Shown: positions 1 through 12,500 of the stretch, in pieces
Position numbering within the stretch: the stretch's first letter is position 1
How the letters are laid out: every line of letters begins with the position of its first letter
Source of the DNA: Rhyacichthys aspro
Lineage: Eukaryota; Chordata; Actinopteri; Gobiiformes; Rhyacichthyidae
DNA: 64,000 bases
Reading direction: 5' to 3'
Assembly: GCA_036850595.1 (NCBI GenBank)
Contig: CM072148.1
Coordinates: 17,600,731-17,664,730, forward strand
Position numbers and translations under genes: made by a program
Notes under the pieces: generated by a model
The model's database searches: none
Seen by the model: only the letters and a program-made list of their open reading frames with translations
What the model was told of the DNA's origin: nothing

Positions 1-33
1 AGAAGAGTCAGACAGTGTTGACAATCAGTCTCC

Positions 34-143
34 TTAAAAGGGTTTCAAAGCTGGCACCTGGATGTAGGTTTAAAGGCAGAAGACCACTCTCTACCTTCTT
101 CTCTACCTCTAAACCTACATCCAGATGGCAGAAACCTTTTTAG
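34..143. repeat. Long imperfect inverted repeat / pre-miRNA-like hairpin
   Basis: The two halves fold into one long hairpin. Positions 58-72 are the exact reverse complement of 110-124 (15 bp). The stem continues inward (74-76 with 106-108, 78-80 with 102-104) and outward (52-56 with 126-130, one mismatch). After a 5-nt bulge it goes on as 35-46 with 131-142, including one G-T wobble. I count 37 base pairs by hand, with a loop of about 21 nt. This size and shape suit a microRNA precursor, but a palindromic MITE or a chance palindrome is equally possible. I do not recognise either arm as a known microRNA, and strand is unassigned because both transcripts would fold. Confidence 0.6.
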
Positions 144-1899
144 TGAATATGTCCTGCATGACCGAGAGATCTGTTTTTTGTTTTTTTCTATGAACAAGCT
201 GATTTTAAACCAATTTTGAAATTTGCTGTATTGCTTCAGTCCCTTTTAAAGTGTATTTTGCAATTTTCAATAAACATCCGGAGAGTTGTCAATAACAACA
301 TTTGCTTTTAGGAGAAATATAGGAAAATGGACCATTTTCTATCATCAGTCTTTAAGAGGTGTTGGTTACTTTGCAATGCTTAAATCTCAGGAATTCTCTG
401 TTCACTTCTTGCAAAAAAAACAAAACCCCTTCTCAATCTTAACTCCACCATGAATATTAAATATGCTGCAAGTTATCAAATATAATCCAATGTGCTTTCT
501 ATATCATTCCACACTCATTTTACAGCACCTTTATCTTTTAATGGAAGAGTTTTGACTGACAGAAAACCCCCGGATGTCCATTCCTGACTTTTTAATGACA
601 CATATCCATCATGATTCGGCTTTCTTCTCACATTTATCTCCCGATCTCTTGCTTTACGGCTCTAACCAGTACCTAACCTGTCTGTTATGATCATTAAAGG
701 CGGGCCAGCGGTGCCGATGGGCCTGCTGCTTCCCTGCTTGCGTCCCCATTGCGCTGCGCTGAGCTCACCAGCCTGGAGCTGCTAACAAGCTGTGCATTCA
801 GACAGTTGATGCTACAAATGGGGCTGTGCAGTGGACCAACTCGGGAGATGAACAACTCAAGCGCTGCTGAATCCAGACTGCGGGGCAAGCACGAAGACCT
901 CCCACTCCGCCAAGGCCAGCTGGACCCGAGGCTCACTGAGAATATTGAAAGATATATTGTCTACCTGGGTATTTTATATGAGCCCATAAACAAATCAAAT
1001 GTACGCTGAGGCATGATATTTACAGTAACACATCACGGAGAATGAAAACTGTCTGCATGTCGACCTACATGATATGTCTAATGCTCGTGGACCAAAGCTT
1101 TCCTGACCCCATTAAATTTCCACAAGAGGTCATTTTTACACCGCACAGTGAATGTTCGACTCACCTCACCAGCTATTTCCAATAATGCATATTGCTGAAA
1201 ATTAAACCTAGTTTTAATAATGATCCTGAGGGATGACAGCATTATTCTAAACATAAATGTATAGAGGCCCTTTCATTGTGAGCCTGTATAATTGTCTATG
1301 TTTAAAAGCCACAGGACGCCACACAAAGAATTTTGTAGAAGTTCAGATCATTGAAACAAATCTTTTATGAATGTATTTCTTAAATTTTTTTTAATTTTTC
1401 AACATTTTGGAAATTTGCTTATAATTTTCTTTATACGTTATGGACTCTTGACGTATGATAAGTTGAATATCAATTTTTAAGAGTGAAAAAATTTGAAAGC
1501 TGCGTTGTAAGTGTATTTTGAAAGTTATTTTAGGCGGAACAAATTATGGTTGAGGTCAGTCAATCATAACTGCTTTGATTCAGATGCAACTCTGGTTTCT
1601 TCAGACATTACACTTGTTCAGACTGTCTGATATTACCAGATTTCCAAGCTCCCCATTCAAAATAAGCAACATTTTACTATGAGCTTTGTTTTTTCTTCGA
1701 ATGACTGGTTGAGACAATTTGAGTAACCACCAGTGATTATGTGAGCGAAAAAAGGGTCATGAACAATGGCTTCTTCGACGATCTTTCCAAAAATATTTCT
1801 TGTAGCTTTGCCAATGGTATTGCATGTACTGTTACATACAATACCACTTCATAAGAAATTGGAGATGCAGTCTTTTACATAATTACCTCCAGCTTGAAC
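144..1899. other. Intergenic, AT-rich, no gene seen
   Basis: No exon, RNA gene or complete mobile element is recognisable. Positions 690-935 form a GC-richer island within AT-rich sequence. It contains a short open frame with no recognisable domain and no splice context, so it is not called as coding. The rest is low-complexity T/A-rich DNA. Confidence 0.5.
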
Positions 1900-2400
1900 A
1901 TAGATTCCAACTGATCCGTCTTTGTGGCTCTCCGTAAATACTCTGAGGACTAATCTGGCAGAAGGTTGACTGTTCCCCTCTAATCGCCTATAGTGCTAAT
2001 TTATGCACACAGATTAGGTAATGTAAGCAGTTGGTGAATGGTGAAGCTGCTGGTCGACTGATTTACACCTCTTTAATGAACCAAACCCATTTCCCCCTAT
2101 AACAGCTAACCCGGATCTGCCACATTGTTCTGGGGTTTAATAATGATGTGTCTGTCTGTGTTACAACAGCGGAAGATCATAACAATTACACACCTGCTAT
2201 TAATGCGGCTGGTAATAATAGCAGGAGAGAATTGAAGATGGAAGCAGAGATGAGGGAGGCAATGGAGGGGAAAAATTAGGATAAAAGTGGAAAGGGGGAG
2301 GGGGAAGGGGGTGGGGGGCACGAAGGAAGTAAAAGCTACAGTAATGAGAGAGAAGAGATAAAGCAGCGAGATGAGAAAACATTAGTCTGAAGAGCTGACA
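1900..2400. promoter_or_regulatory. Candidate conserved noncoding element (inference)
   Basis: The block about 2,090-2,230 is dense in homeodomain-type cores (ATTAAT, TAATAA, AATTAC), a SOX-like AACAAT and a CACCTG E-box. It is less repetitive than its surroundings and is followed by a purine-rich tract at 2,220-2,380. This composition resembles developmental enhancers in fish gene deserts. Conservation cannot be judged from one sequence, so this is only a suggestion. Confidence 0.2.
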
Positions 2401-4600
2401 GCAGCCGTGTGGTGGCACCTGCACGATAAACAAACTGGGAGTTCCTGTTTTACCCACTTTGGATTGCTTTTGTTTTGATTTAACAGGGGTCTACATAACT
2501 CATACATATCTTGGTATTTCGTATTAGTAGTATCATGCGCTTGTTTTTTTTTTTTTTATCCTGCCAGGTATTTTTTGTTTAAAAGTAGTCTTCCACTTGC
2601 AGTTCTGTATTAAAAAGAGGAAAACCGCCTACAATAAGCGCCATTAAAAGATTATAAAATGGTCATAATTAGGTTTATGACATTATTAAAACAAAAAATC
2701 TGTTCTGCTTTAATATTGTATGGAGACTTTTTTGCACTGCCTCCCCCTTTTTTATATGTACAGTGTGGGCGAATAGCAGCTCATAGATACAAAATACGGC
2801 AAATTTAAATGATATGCAGCTGAGGTTTGTTTGAAGGCCAGCGTAAACCAAGGTTTTGTATTTGTCACTGCAAAATACCCAAGAGTAAACAGGCCATGGG
2901 GCCAGAATTGTTCATGAACATCGCCTTTGAAATCATTGATAGTATGATATTAAAAATATATATTTATGGCTTAGAAATGTCCTTCGTAGTGTACGTTAAA
3001 TAAAATGTTTGTTTACAATGCATAGCACAGTGTAGTGGTGCTTTGACACAATGCAACAATCCAATATCTCATAGACCATTGTGTAATAGCATACCTATTT
3101 AACAGTGGTCAGCTTCAAAGAGGGTCTAGGCTATATTTGAGTTGCTTATATGATCTCAATATTGAAATAAATAAATAAACAAACCCCACACAGTCTCTAT
3201 GAATGTCTCATGTAACCTTCTGGATGTGAGTGCAGAGCCAGTTCAGCACACTGGGGAACAAACGGCGTGCTACATTTATAGAATGGGCTCCCTGATGGCT
3301 GAGGCCTATCAGCAGCCATAATCAATGGAGGCGTCGTGGAGAGAGCCATCAGCTCTCAGGAGGAAATGAGCAGACTTCAGGCACCTGTGACAGCTGGCAA
3401 TAAAGAAACACAAATGACCAGTTAATTACTGAGGCTCAGAGAGGAAAAGATCAAGTCGAGGAATGCTCCGAAACATTTGAGAACGATCTTTTTTATTCTT
3501 TGTGCTCTTTAGGAAATGGAACTCCGACAATGAAGAGGCTTCACGTTTGACAGCACTATTATATGCATCCAGCTCACGTGAGACCTGTGCACACTGAGTC
3601 AGGCCTTTCTCCGAACAGGAACTACTCCCTACTTTTGCCGATTTAGCATTTCCAGAATAGGAAAAAACGCTAATGTGAAACTTTTAGCTGTGAATATTGC
3701 AATACCTCGGAGAGACACAAGTGTGCTGAGTGTTGTGATAGACATGGCCCTGTTATCATATGCTGTCTGTCAGTGCATGTGGTGGGATAGAGGGCAACAC
3801 CATGGGAGCTGCCAGGCGTATCTGAATGTGGTGGAAATGTGCTGAACGGCCAATTGTGCGGCAACAAGGGGGAGGTCTGAAAAAAAAAAAAAAAAAACAT
3901 GCGTCGGCCGTGACAACATTCATGTCCTGTGATCGTCGAAACGCCAATAAACAGATAGGTGCAGAAGCAGGGGAATAGAGACCTGGGCTCGGCAGATTTG
4001 TCTCCACGTCTCCACATAATGATTTCTCCTGGTGATAGAGGGTAACCTTGACTACTACGGGGCCTCGCTCTGCACAATGAAGAGGACATGTCTCAGGCAA
4101 ATTGAGGCTCGTTCTGCTCGCCCTGCAGTTATTGTCATACGAGCCTCACTATGATGGTATCACTCAAGACTCGTGTTTAGCTCTGACTGCAGTGCTCAAG
4201 TTCTCAAGTATGAATATTAAGATTGATTTTTGTACCCTTGCTGGGGGTGGGTAAATGTGCTCATGTGTCTGTCATTAAGTGTTTATGTGAAGGTGTTTTT
4301 CAGTCAGTTGATTTGTGTTTTACCTTAAATATGTACTTTTGACATTCACAAGATTGTCCATTCAATTAATCAGCATAAGAATTACACACCCTAACTTCAT
4401 CTACTTGTACAAATCAATATATTAGGATGTTTATGAGTTCTGTTAATAACTCATGCACATTGGTAAGTCAGTGAATGTTAATCTTTGCCTTTTCCTTTAG
4501 GTTCACATTTTTTGTTATATTTTATAAATTTGTTTTTACTTGCATATAAGACATCGGAAAATAAGAGGTCTTGAAAAATAAAATTTATTACATGTCAATT
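2401..4600. other. Intergenic, no gene seen
   Basis: Holds poly-T and poly-A runs (2,546-2,558; 3,881-3,897) and short AAAT repeats near 3,168. A moderately GC-rich stretch at 3,280-3,440 has no codon structure and could be a noncoding regulatory block. Open frames on the minus strand at 3,670-4,100 run through the poly-A tract and show no domain, so they are not called. Confidence 0.45.
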
Positions 4601-4619
4601 GTGGAAGTGGTGGTGCCTT

Positions 4620-4725
4620 AAAAAACATTAACCAATCAAAAACGCTCTCATCGCGTGTTCTATTGGTCAATCAGCCTGTCAATCACTCCTGCTACGTGAG
4701 GCCGGAAGCGTGCGCGTTCACGTAT
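4620..4725 (+). promoter_or_regulatory. CCAAT/ETS promoter-like block upstream of the decayed exon
   Basis: Two NF-Y type boxes face each other: CCAAT at 4,632-4,636 and ATTGG at 4,662-4,666. An ETS core, CCGGAAG, follows at 4,702-4,708 beside a CpG-rich GTGCGCG stretch. The cluster lies about 320-390 bp upstream of the ATG at 5,024 and looks like a TATA-less housekeeping promoter. Because the exon it would drive is broken, the block is probably a relic carried by a multi-copy element. Confidence 0.45.
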
Positions 4726-5023
4726 TCTGTTTACAGCTGCTTTTGCGTTGCTACCGTTAAACAGCCTCACTGTGCAGCTTCACTGTCAGGCACAGACTGC
4801 TCCTTCGTGCAGCTCCATTGTCAGGACCACATAGTCATTTATTTCCCTTTTTTCATTTTCTCTTTTTCCTCTTTATTTATTTGTGTAGATAGGGGTGACA
4901 GTCTGTTTAACTAGCGTTAGCTCCATCCGTTAGCTTTAGTTTGTTCATCTAGCTACTCCTCGTTAGCTTCAGGCTACATTTATATCTAGTTAATATTTTT
5001 TGTTGTTAGCAAGATTTAACACA

Positions 5024-5220
5024 ATGGCTGCGAAGAACACTGATGAAGGTAACTGTAAAACAAAGACTATGTTTGAGGTGGCTGCGAAAAGGAAAAAGAT
5101 GGCAGATGAAAGACACAAAACCAGAGTTGTTCTTGGGGCATCGTTTGAGCGATGACGAGCGCTGAAGGCACAGCGACGAATACTAACGGACGCATTGGTC
5201 GCCAAATTTCTGCTCGACAG
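5024..5220 (+). pseudogene. Decayed first coding exon of a multi-copy fish gene family
   Basis: An ATG opens a lysine/arginine-rich frame beginning MAAKNTDEGNCK, with a basic patch (AAKRKKM) near residues 20-26, then RVVLGASFER. An in-frame TGA at 5,153-5,155 follows, where I would expect tryptophan (SFERWRELK-like). The same frame continues after it as RALKAQRR and DALVAKFLLDR up to a consensus CAG/GTAAGT donor at 5,220/5,221. From memory, the pattern 'RWRELK ... TDAEVAEFLLDR' recurs at the N-terminus of many uncharacterised teleost proteins; I cannot name their function. The single stop codon suggests a nonfunctional copy, although a sequencing error is possible. No downstream exon was recognised. 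Confidence 0.5.
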
Positions 5221-5899
5221 GTAAGTTTTAGGCTCAGTGTTTTGTTGTCATATTAAAAACTGCTAGTTGGGAGTATTATCTGGTGTTTTGTCACTGTATT
5301 TTGTTAGACACTGTTTGATCGCTATTCTTTTTGGTGGGCAGAAGTTAGAAGTTATTCTTATTATTGTAAAACGTTACAGGCAGGGCTACTCTATTTCAAT
5401 TTTCTAACAATCAATGGACGCGTGCATGTTGTTTTGGAGGCAGGACCTCGGAAAGAACTGTGAAACAAGTCGGCTGGTCTTGCGCATGCGTATTTTTCTA
5501 AACCTGGCTAACGGTCGCTGCTGTCTGAATGTTCGCAAACATCTTCTATTCCACCTTTAATACAAAACATATTTTACATGCTGTTCTGCTGCTGTTGTGT
5601 AAAAAAAAAAAAAAAAAAAATGTTGGTCAATATAACTATTTTCAGCTTACTATTTATGACTTGCACATTTTTGTTTTATTTTGTTATGTGAACCTAAAAG
5701 TTGAATAATGGGCAATTGTTCTGAAACAGTTTGACTTGGTTTGGGTATGATTTTTTTTTTTTTCATCCTTTACTGTTTCAAAATATTCATTCAGTGATAA
5801 TATGATATCATAAAATAGATATGATATCATAAAATAGACTGCAAATAAGTAATACCAACGTGCTGCTATATAGTATACCAACATGCATTAGAGCACATG
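5221..5899. other. Putative intron remnant with NRF1-like site and short repeats
   Basis: Follows the GTAAGT donor. TGCGCATGCG at 5,481-5,490 matches the NRF1 core palindrome. A 19-bp unit ending CATAAAATAG is duplicated exactly in tandem at 5,800-5,837. Poly-A (about 5,601-5,619) and poly-T (about 5,750-5,763) runs flank. I see no acceptor-exon pair. Confidence 0.35.
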
Positions 5900-8800
5900 A
5901 TGGATCTATAGCAGAAAATCAATACGGATATGTCAATAAATCCCTGGGGTCAAATGTATCTTATTCATGTCACTGAGGTTTGGACCTCTTCAGACACTGG
6001 TGGAAGAGGCCTTTAATCCGGGCTAGTAGTTATTCCCCCGAGATGTTCCCTGGAAATGTGTTGAATGAGTTTCTATTTCATCTTCATCTTCTCAGGTTTG
6101 TTTTTAATGATTCCACTTCACTTCCTGATTTTAATTAATTGATATCTTGGAATTCTGTAACATTAAGTCTAAGCGTTACATTATTTTACAGTTTGCACAG
6201 CTAAAACACGGCTTACACTCATTTTACTTTGAAAGAGCCATTGTTTTTGCCCCTTGTACTTCTTTGTATATTTTAATATGATATTCTTATTTCCTTTGAC
6301 ATCTAATGGGACATTTTATTGAAATTCTGCAAATCGTAGCATTCTGAAAAGTGTATTTATTTAGAGTTTAGTTTTGGTACGTTAAGTAAACAATCCTATA
6401 AGCTCTAGGTGTTGACACTTTTGATTAAATGGGTTTTGCCATTTACATTGTTGTTTAGAGCAGCAAAGACTCTAGCACTTTAGCAATAAATACAGCCAAG
6501 TGTGTTTGAATACCCTTTAGCTCAGACAGCCAGGCTATTGGAATACTAAACCCGCAAACAAATCACTGGAGAGTAAGTGAACGTTGAGCCACAATTACAA
6601 TGGACTTCCAGCTTGAAGGTGACTTGAAAGCTTTATATGAATAAGGTGAAAATTCTACTCCATGGGGGCAGCTTGTTCCAGACCTCATACCTTTGCTGTT
6701 ACACATAGTAAAACATAAGCGTAAGAGCAGGCAAGCAGCAGAATTAAATGCTTTTGTGCGAAATGTCAGGCACACAAAAAGTAATGGAGATCAATATACA
6801 GAATGTAGCTTATTTAATGACTATTTCTGGCCTTATGTACAGTATACTCTGGCCCAAGTCCAATCCAATACATTGTTGGAGCGCTACAGATTTCTCCAAC
6901 TCTTCAATCTGACATTTTGACACTCGCCGAAGAAAGTTCATCTAGTCTTCTGCATAAACCAGCATGCTGTTGTTTTCCCCAGCATCGACAGACAAATTCC
7001 TGCAAAGAACTGCTCCTGTGAGACAGTGAAGTATACTTTCCCAAACGTTATAGAAGAATGGAGTAGTGGGTAGTGTGAGTCCAACAGCCAGAGTGTACTG
7101 TGTACTGGGTTTACATGTTTGCATGGCTCTATTAGGACCAAGGACATATTTACAAGAGAGTTTACACTGTCCTATCATCTGCCCAAACCAATAAATCAAT
7201 TAATTTTTACTTTCTAACTCGCTATTGCTAATATGTACAGATGGAGTACTAGTGTGAGCTTTTGTAGGTGTGCCATTTGTGTTGCAAAAAAACATTTGGA
7301 CAGGGAAACTTTTTTAAACAGAGTGAGAAATGATCTGTTTAGTAAAATATGTGCAGCCATGGCCTTTGTCCCATAAGACAAATCCCATGTCATTGCTCCT
7401 GTCTGCTACTCCAAATGTAGAATATGCAGACAACTGTAAGAAGTTCCCCTAAATATCTCACTAAATGTAAAATGAGTTAGCAGCTGAAACAAAAGCAGCC
7501 TGGACACTCACCATCTTTCCTTTGCACTGCCTGCATTTGCTCAATTACAGTGATGCAGTGTGTTACACAGCAGTAAGCACAAACATTTTTCCCATTGCTT
7601 TATTTGTGCCGGCGTACAGCACCATGATAAACGCTACCTTTGTTAATAATCTTAACAGGGAGCATGCTGGGAATTTAAGTCAGTACACAAGCGGAACAAA
7701 ATTATTGTTTAAGCAGCTGCACCACTTTACAACATTTATCTTGCTCATGGCATTGATTTTTTTGTGTATTTGAGCTCCTACAACCTTTTGTAAAGAGCGG
7801 CGTAAAGGCAACACAGCGCTGCTGGCAACATGCCTCAAATCCATGTGGCACAGAGGTCTACGGCAAAAACACTACAATGATATGCGTTTTCAAAGACACA
7901 AAATATCCTGACAAGCATGATAAATCTAGAAATGGGATTAGTGTGGCCATTGCTGTGGGTTTAGACAAAAAAACATAGTTAGGCCTGTAACAAACTGGTT
8001 TTCTGTTGTCTTTAATTATGCAATGCTGGTGTAGGTCTATATGTAAAAAAACAAAAAACTAAACAAAAAACATCTGATCAGTTAAAAGTGGACTTCTATC
8101 TCATTATATCATAAAGTTACTTACCGTGACTGGAATTATTGCCCCTCTCTCTTGAATATAGCAATTATATATCTGTTCAAGCGGAGCTAATGTCAGCGAT
8201 TATAGTGTACGTTATTTAGTTATAAATGATTACAGAAATGGTCAATTGTGCCTAATAGTAATAGTGCTGTTCCCCTCCAACAAATCTCACATTATGGTCA
8301 ATTCCAGTGACCATCACTAACCACTTTCCACAATGCATTGCCAGAAACCTTCAGTGCAGCATGCATTCAGATACCACTACACAGGAAGAGGTTTTGGACA
8401 CAGTAAATATCTCTCACAAACCTCATCACTCTTTCCGTTCTTGTTGGATCCATACAGCATCATGTATTTTAAATAACATGTTATCACTAGATGTCCTTGT
8501 CCATTAGGGCTAATATAGTGATATTTTAAACAATTATGGGGGATTATCATGTACCTTTCTTCCAAATGGTTATTTTTTTGGAATGAAACTGTTAACATGC
8601 AGTTCAATGAATTGTGGCTCAATTTAGTGAGTGTCGGGAGGAGGCATGCAGCTGAATGGAGATAAGGGCGTTTGCGGCACAGACTGGAGGAGACCTTCAT
8701 ACGGTTAAGTTAAGGAGGACCAGATAAGGACTATAGCTCTTAGGGCGTCTAAACTCAAATCATCTGCCTCCGACTCCTTGGATCTCAACAGTTTTGCCTT

Positions 8801-9267
8801 CCAGTGTGTTAGATATACTCGAGGCAGCAAAAATAATTCTCATTCCCTTTTGGATATCTGAGACAATTTCCCTTTCTGGTTCCCTTTAAGCAGACAGATG
8901 GAAGAATAGGCAGCCAGGCTCAACTCAGCAGGTGTGTGTTGGCGACCCGTTCCTAACACCTCCACACTCAACCTGGATGTCCAAAAGATTTTTAGGTACT
9001 TCTTGTGCCTTGTTATAACACATTAGTCTTGTCATTTGAAAGTAACAAGAAAGTAGCAATTTAGTACATGTGATAATAAAGGAAGAAGTTGTGAAACTGG
9101 CAATGCCTCTAAGGCAGGGGTCATGTACCTTTTTATACACTACAACCAAGATTGTTCTAATTTTATGTTAACTCTACTCGATGCATTTGAGGCTTTTATC
9201 CAACTTTCAAACGGATGCAACTAAGAAATTAAGAGCTGTTTTGTGAAATATGACTTTGATTAATTGA
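5900..9267. other. Intergenic, no gene seen
   Basis: AT-rich DNA without recognisable exons. AGGGGTCATGTACCTTTTTA near 9,116 faintly resembles a hAT transposon end but has no partner end. An 8-bp CTGGAATT inverted pair (about 8,130 and 8,300) is too short to define an element. Confidence 0.45.
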
Positions 9268-9502
9268 AACCCTTGTTAATCCCACAATGGGGAAATTTAC
9301 GTACCACACAAAGGATTTGTGCACCACACCACACACCCAAGGCAGTTGGCGGCCACTGTGTGGTGCCCAGAGGAGAGGTTGGGGTTAGGTGGTGTTGTTG
9401 CTCATTCACTCCTCTCCACCAACACCAGTGTCAGCGGTGGGAATTAAACCTGCAACCTTTGAGCCCAGGCTAAAGTCCCTAACCTCTAAGCCACAGCTGC
9501 CC
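9268..9502 (-). mobile_element. tRNA-derived SINE with L2/CR1-like tail
   Basis: Read on the minus strand from 9,502, the element starts GGGCAGCTGTGGCTTAGAGG, which contains a good RNA polymerase III A box (TGGCTTAGAGG). About 35 bp further on is a B-box relic, GGTTTAATTCC, where the consensus has CG in place of TA. The far end, near 9,290-9,268, reads AATTTCCCCATTGTGGGATT and then AACAAGGG, the shape of the 3' tail shared by vertebrate L2/CR1-type LINEs and the SINEs they mobilise. The B-box CpG decay suggests an old, inactive insertion. The exact family name is not determined. Confidence 0.6.
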
Positions 9503-12500
9503 ATTGCATTATTATTATTAGACAGCGTAATAATACAGTATATGCATATAGTATATATTAAAATATTTAAATACAGCATACACAGTCAAAGAATGAAACA
9601 TGCATAAATATTGTCAATGCAGTCACGTGATTAACAAGACTGTGAGACTGCAATGGTTTTATCCTGAACGCAGAATTTGAAGTAAAGGGTAAGTTCTAAA
9701 GTTTGGTTTGGGGAATAATATAGATATTCTGCAGGATGTTATTTAGTTTTTTAAAGAGGGTTTTGAGCAGCTGCATCCAGGACTAACATATCAATTGAAT
9801 CCAGGGTTTGGGCAATTGTGACACACTTATGGCCCATTATTTCACAAATTATGCATCAGAAGTAAATGCACAACACATTCACTCCCAGTAAACCCAACCT
9901 ACATGTTAGTTAGTACATTGGGAATTGTACGACATACATTTTTCATTGACCCAGTGACATATAAATATTTTTCTATAGTCAAGAGTGTTGTGGTGGATGA
10001 ATATACCAAAACCATGATTTTCTCTGTGTGTTGGTGAAGTTAGCATTCATTTTTGAACACATGTTTCTGTAAATGTAGGAAACTAGAAGATAGGAGTAAA
10101 CATAAGTATTCTGATCTAAAATTTTGGTTTGAATGGCAACTGTGAAAACATAAACATTCCAAGCTTTACTGCGAGAAACTCCACACTGTCGACACGAATA
10201 TATAACACCATGCGAGCAGAAAAAAAGGTCTCAAACAAAATAGCACAAAAGAAAACCTGAATAAAACATCAAGAATGCCGACGGGAGCATTTGCGGAGGA
10301 TATGAAGCAAGTTCGAGCTCAAGCCACCACAAAAATGTAAAAGATAAAAGAGTTGGCACATTCCCATTCAGGTAGTGTAATTGCAGGTCCACAGGCCACA
10401 ATGAGTTTAAGGTTGGTGAGACAGTAGCTGTAAAAGAAATATAAAAATGCAAGTATTCACTTACAAACCTTTGAACACGATTAATATTCTTCACTTTATC
10501 AAATGTTTTTTCTTAAAAATCACACAAAACAGCTGTACTCTCTTTATGATGCTGTTAAGTATTGCTCAGTCCACGTTTTACCTCCACGCTCCATGTAGTA
10601 ATGCTGTTTTGTGCCGGTAATAAGTCGTACAAAAGGAGCTGCCCCTGGGCCGCTCCTGCACATTATGAAGTGGGCCAACTCAACATACAAAAATGTCAGC
10701 CATTATTCTCAAATTATGCCTGCCACTTTTTGTGTTGCAGGTGGTTGGTGGACCTTTCTGCTTCTCAAGGACACACTTTGCAGTTTTTGTTATTTTGAAC
10801 TGCCTGTGTTGTGCTGGAAAATTGTTCAATTAGCTGCACTGAGGTGTTTTTCATTTGCTTTTGACTAGTTGGTTTATCATTTGCTATAAAGATGAAGTAG
10901 GAACACAAATACGACTCATTATCATCTGGCCTGCTCTGCGTTTTTAACTACCCCTTCTTTATTTCTACCCACACTATTTGTCTGTGTTTGCTGCCATCTC
11001 CCTCAAGATTGAATGCTTTGCATTAAAAAGCAGGCCACCCTGGCAGTCTGACAAATGAAGCCAATAGCATGTTTGGAGACACCTCGTTCAACAGTTATTG
11101 AAGTTGATAACTTATAATTTGCATATAGATAAGGCGCTCTTACCTCGACTAAATCTTTAGCATATAAAGTAGAATTGTACTTTTTTTTATTTTTCTTCAA
11201 ACTGGATTGTACTGACAAAAGCTGGCATGCAATTTGAGACGACGGGGATTGATTCCTCTGTTTGGGTGCGCACTCAGAATTTCATGAAGGCAAAAAATGT
11301 CAGAGTGCCACTCGAGGATGTAATTACAAATGACAAATACTCATTAGGGCTTAAAGAGGGTGCGAAAAGTGAGCATTTCTCTGTTTGGAAGGACAATCTA
11401 CACTGTGCAATTACCCAGTCAACCCCTAAATACTGCAGTTCCAAAATGAATCATGTATGAATCATCTAATAAAGTAATAAGCAGAGGCAGATTCAAGTGA
11501 AACCAGATCATCAGCAGACCTCAATGAACAGCTACATACCTAGTCATCTCAACTCAGATTCTATGTGAGACTGAGCTTTTCAATACACTCCTGATGTAAG
11601 ACAAGGTGCTTGATTCTGAGGCATATTATAAAGTGGTCTTTAGAGGACTTACAGTACTACACTACAGTACTACAACACTATACTTAACTAAATTGGTGAC
11701 TGTGTTTGATAGCACACTGTGGGATTAGTTCTCCTGCAGGTCTACTTGAAATAGGGATTGCCCTTGAAAAAAATAAGCGGGTAAAGAGGGATAAGGGGCT
11801 CATCAGACATTGCAGGGATAAGCCTGGTTAATACTCTGTGAACTAAACACCACGCTGTTAAAGCACTCTGCCATTTTAGCTGCTGCCAGCTGTGAGGAAA
11901 TTGCCACCCAAGTGAAAATGTAAAATAAAAAAAACAAAACTGTCATGTAGAAGGTCCTTATAATGCATTTTTGGCATGAGTGTGAAGTCATGTTGCATAG
12001 GTCATGCATTATCATTCTCATAATACTACTAAGTAGATTTGATGCAGTGTAAAAGACTAATTATTAGCAAGTGTTCATGACCTATAGGAGAAGTTTGTAT
12101 TTGAATGAATTAAATAAAAATGTGTAAAACTTTACACCACCTGAAATGTTCCAAAAGCTAAATCAGTTTGTTAAGTACAGCCCATACATGTGTGTGTACT
12201 CTCACACATGTATCAATTATTAGATATTATTTTTAAAGAACCTATTTTCTCCTAGGCAATTAAAATGCAATAATTTTGATGAAAGAAGGATAACATTCCT
12301 AAAATTACTTGACTCTTGAGCTTTAAAAATGCAGCACAGGGCTCTCCAAAAGCAGATGGATTAGGCTCCCACAATCCATTAAGGAGAAGAGTTAGAAAAT
12401 GAAAAAAATAAATAAATAAATAATTAATAATAATGATGGTAAAAAAAAATAAAAAAAATAAAATCAATTTTCATTCAAATTTTTCCATTTTTTGTTTGGA

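Noticed and set aside
749..1009. 86-codon open frame on the plus strand
   Set aside because: Overlaps an opposite-strand frame, has no domain or splice signals, and is within chance length for the GC-richer patch.
8122..8315. CTGGAATT inverted pair suggesting a MITE
   Set aside because: Only about 8 bp of clear complementarity and no target duplication.
9116..9140. hAT-like AGGGGTCATGTACCTTTTTA
   Set aside because: Single weak end without partner or 8-bp duplication; may be chance.
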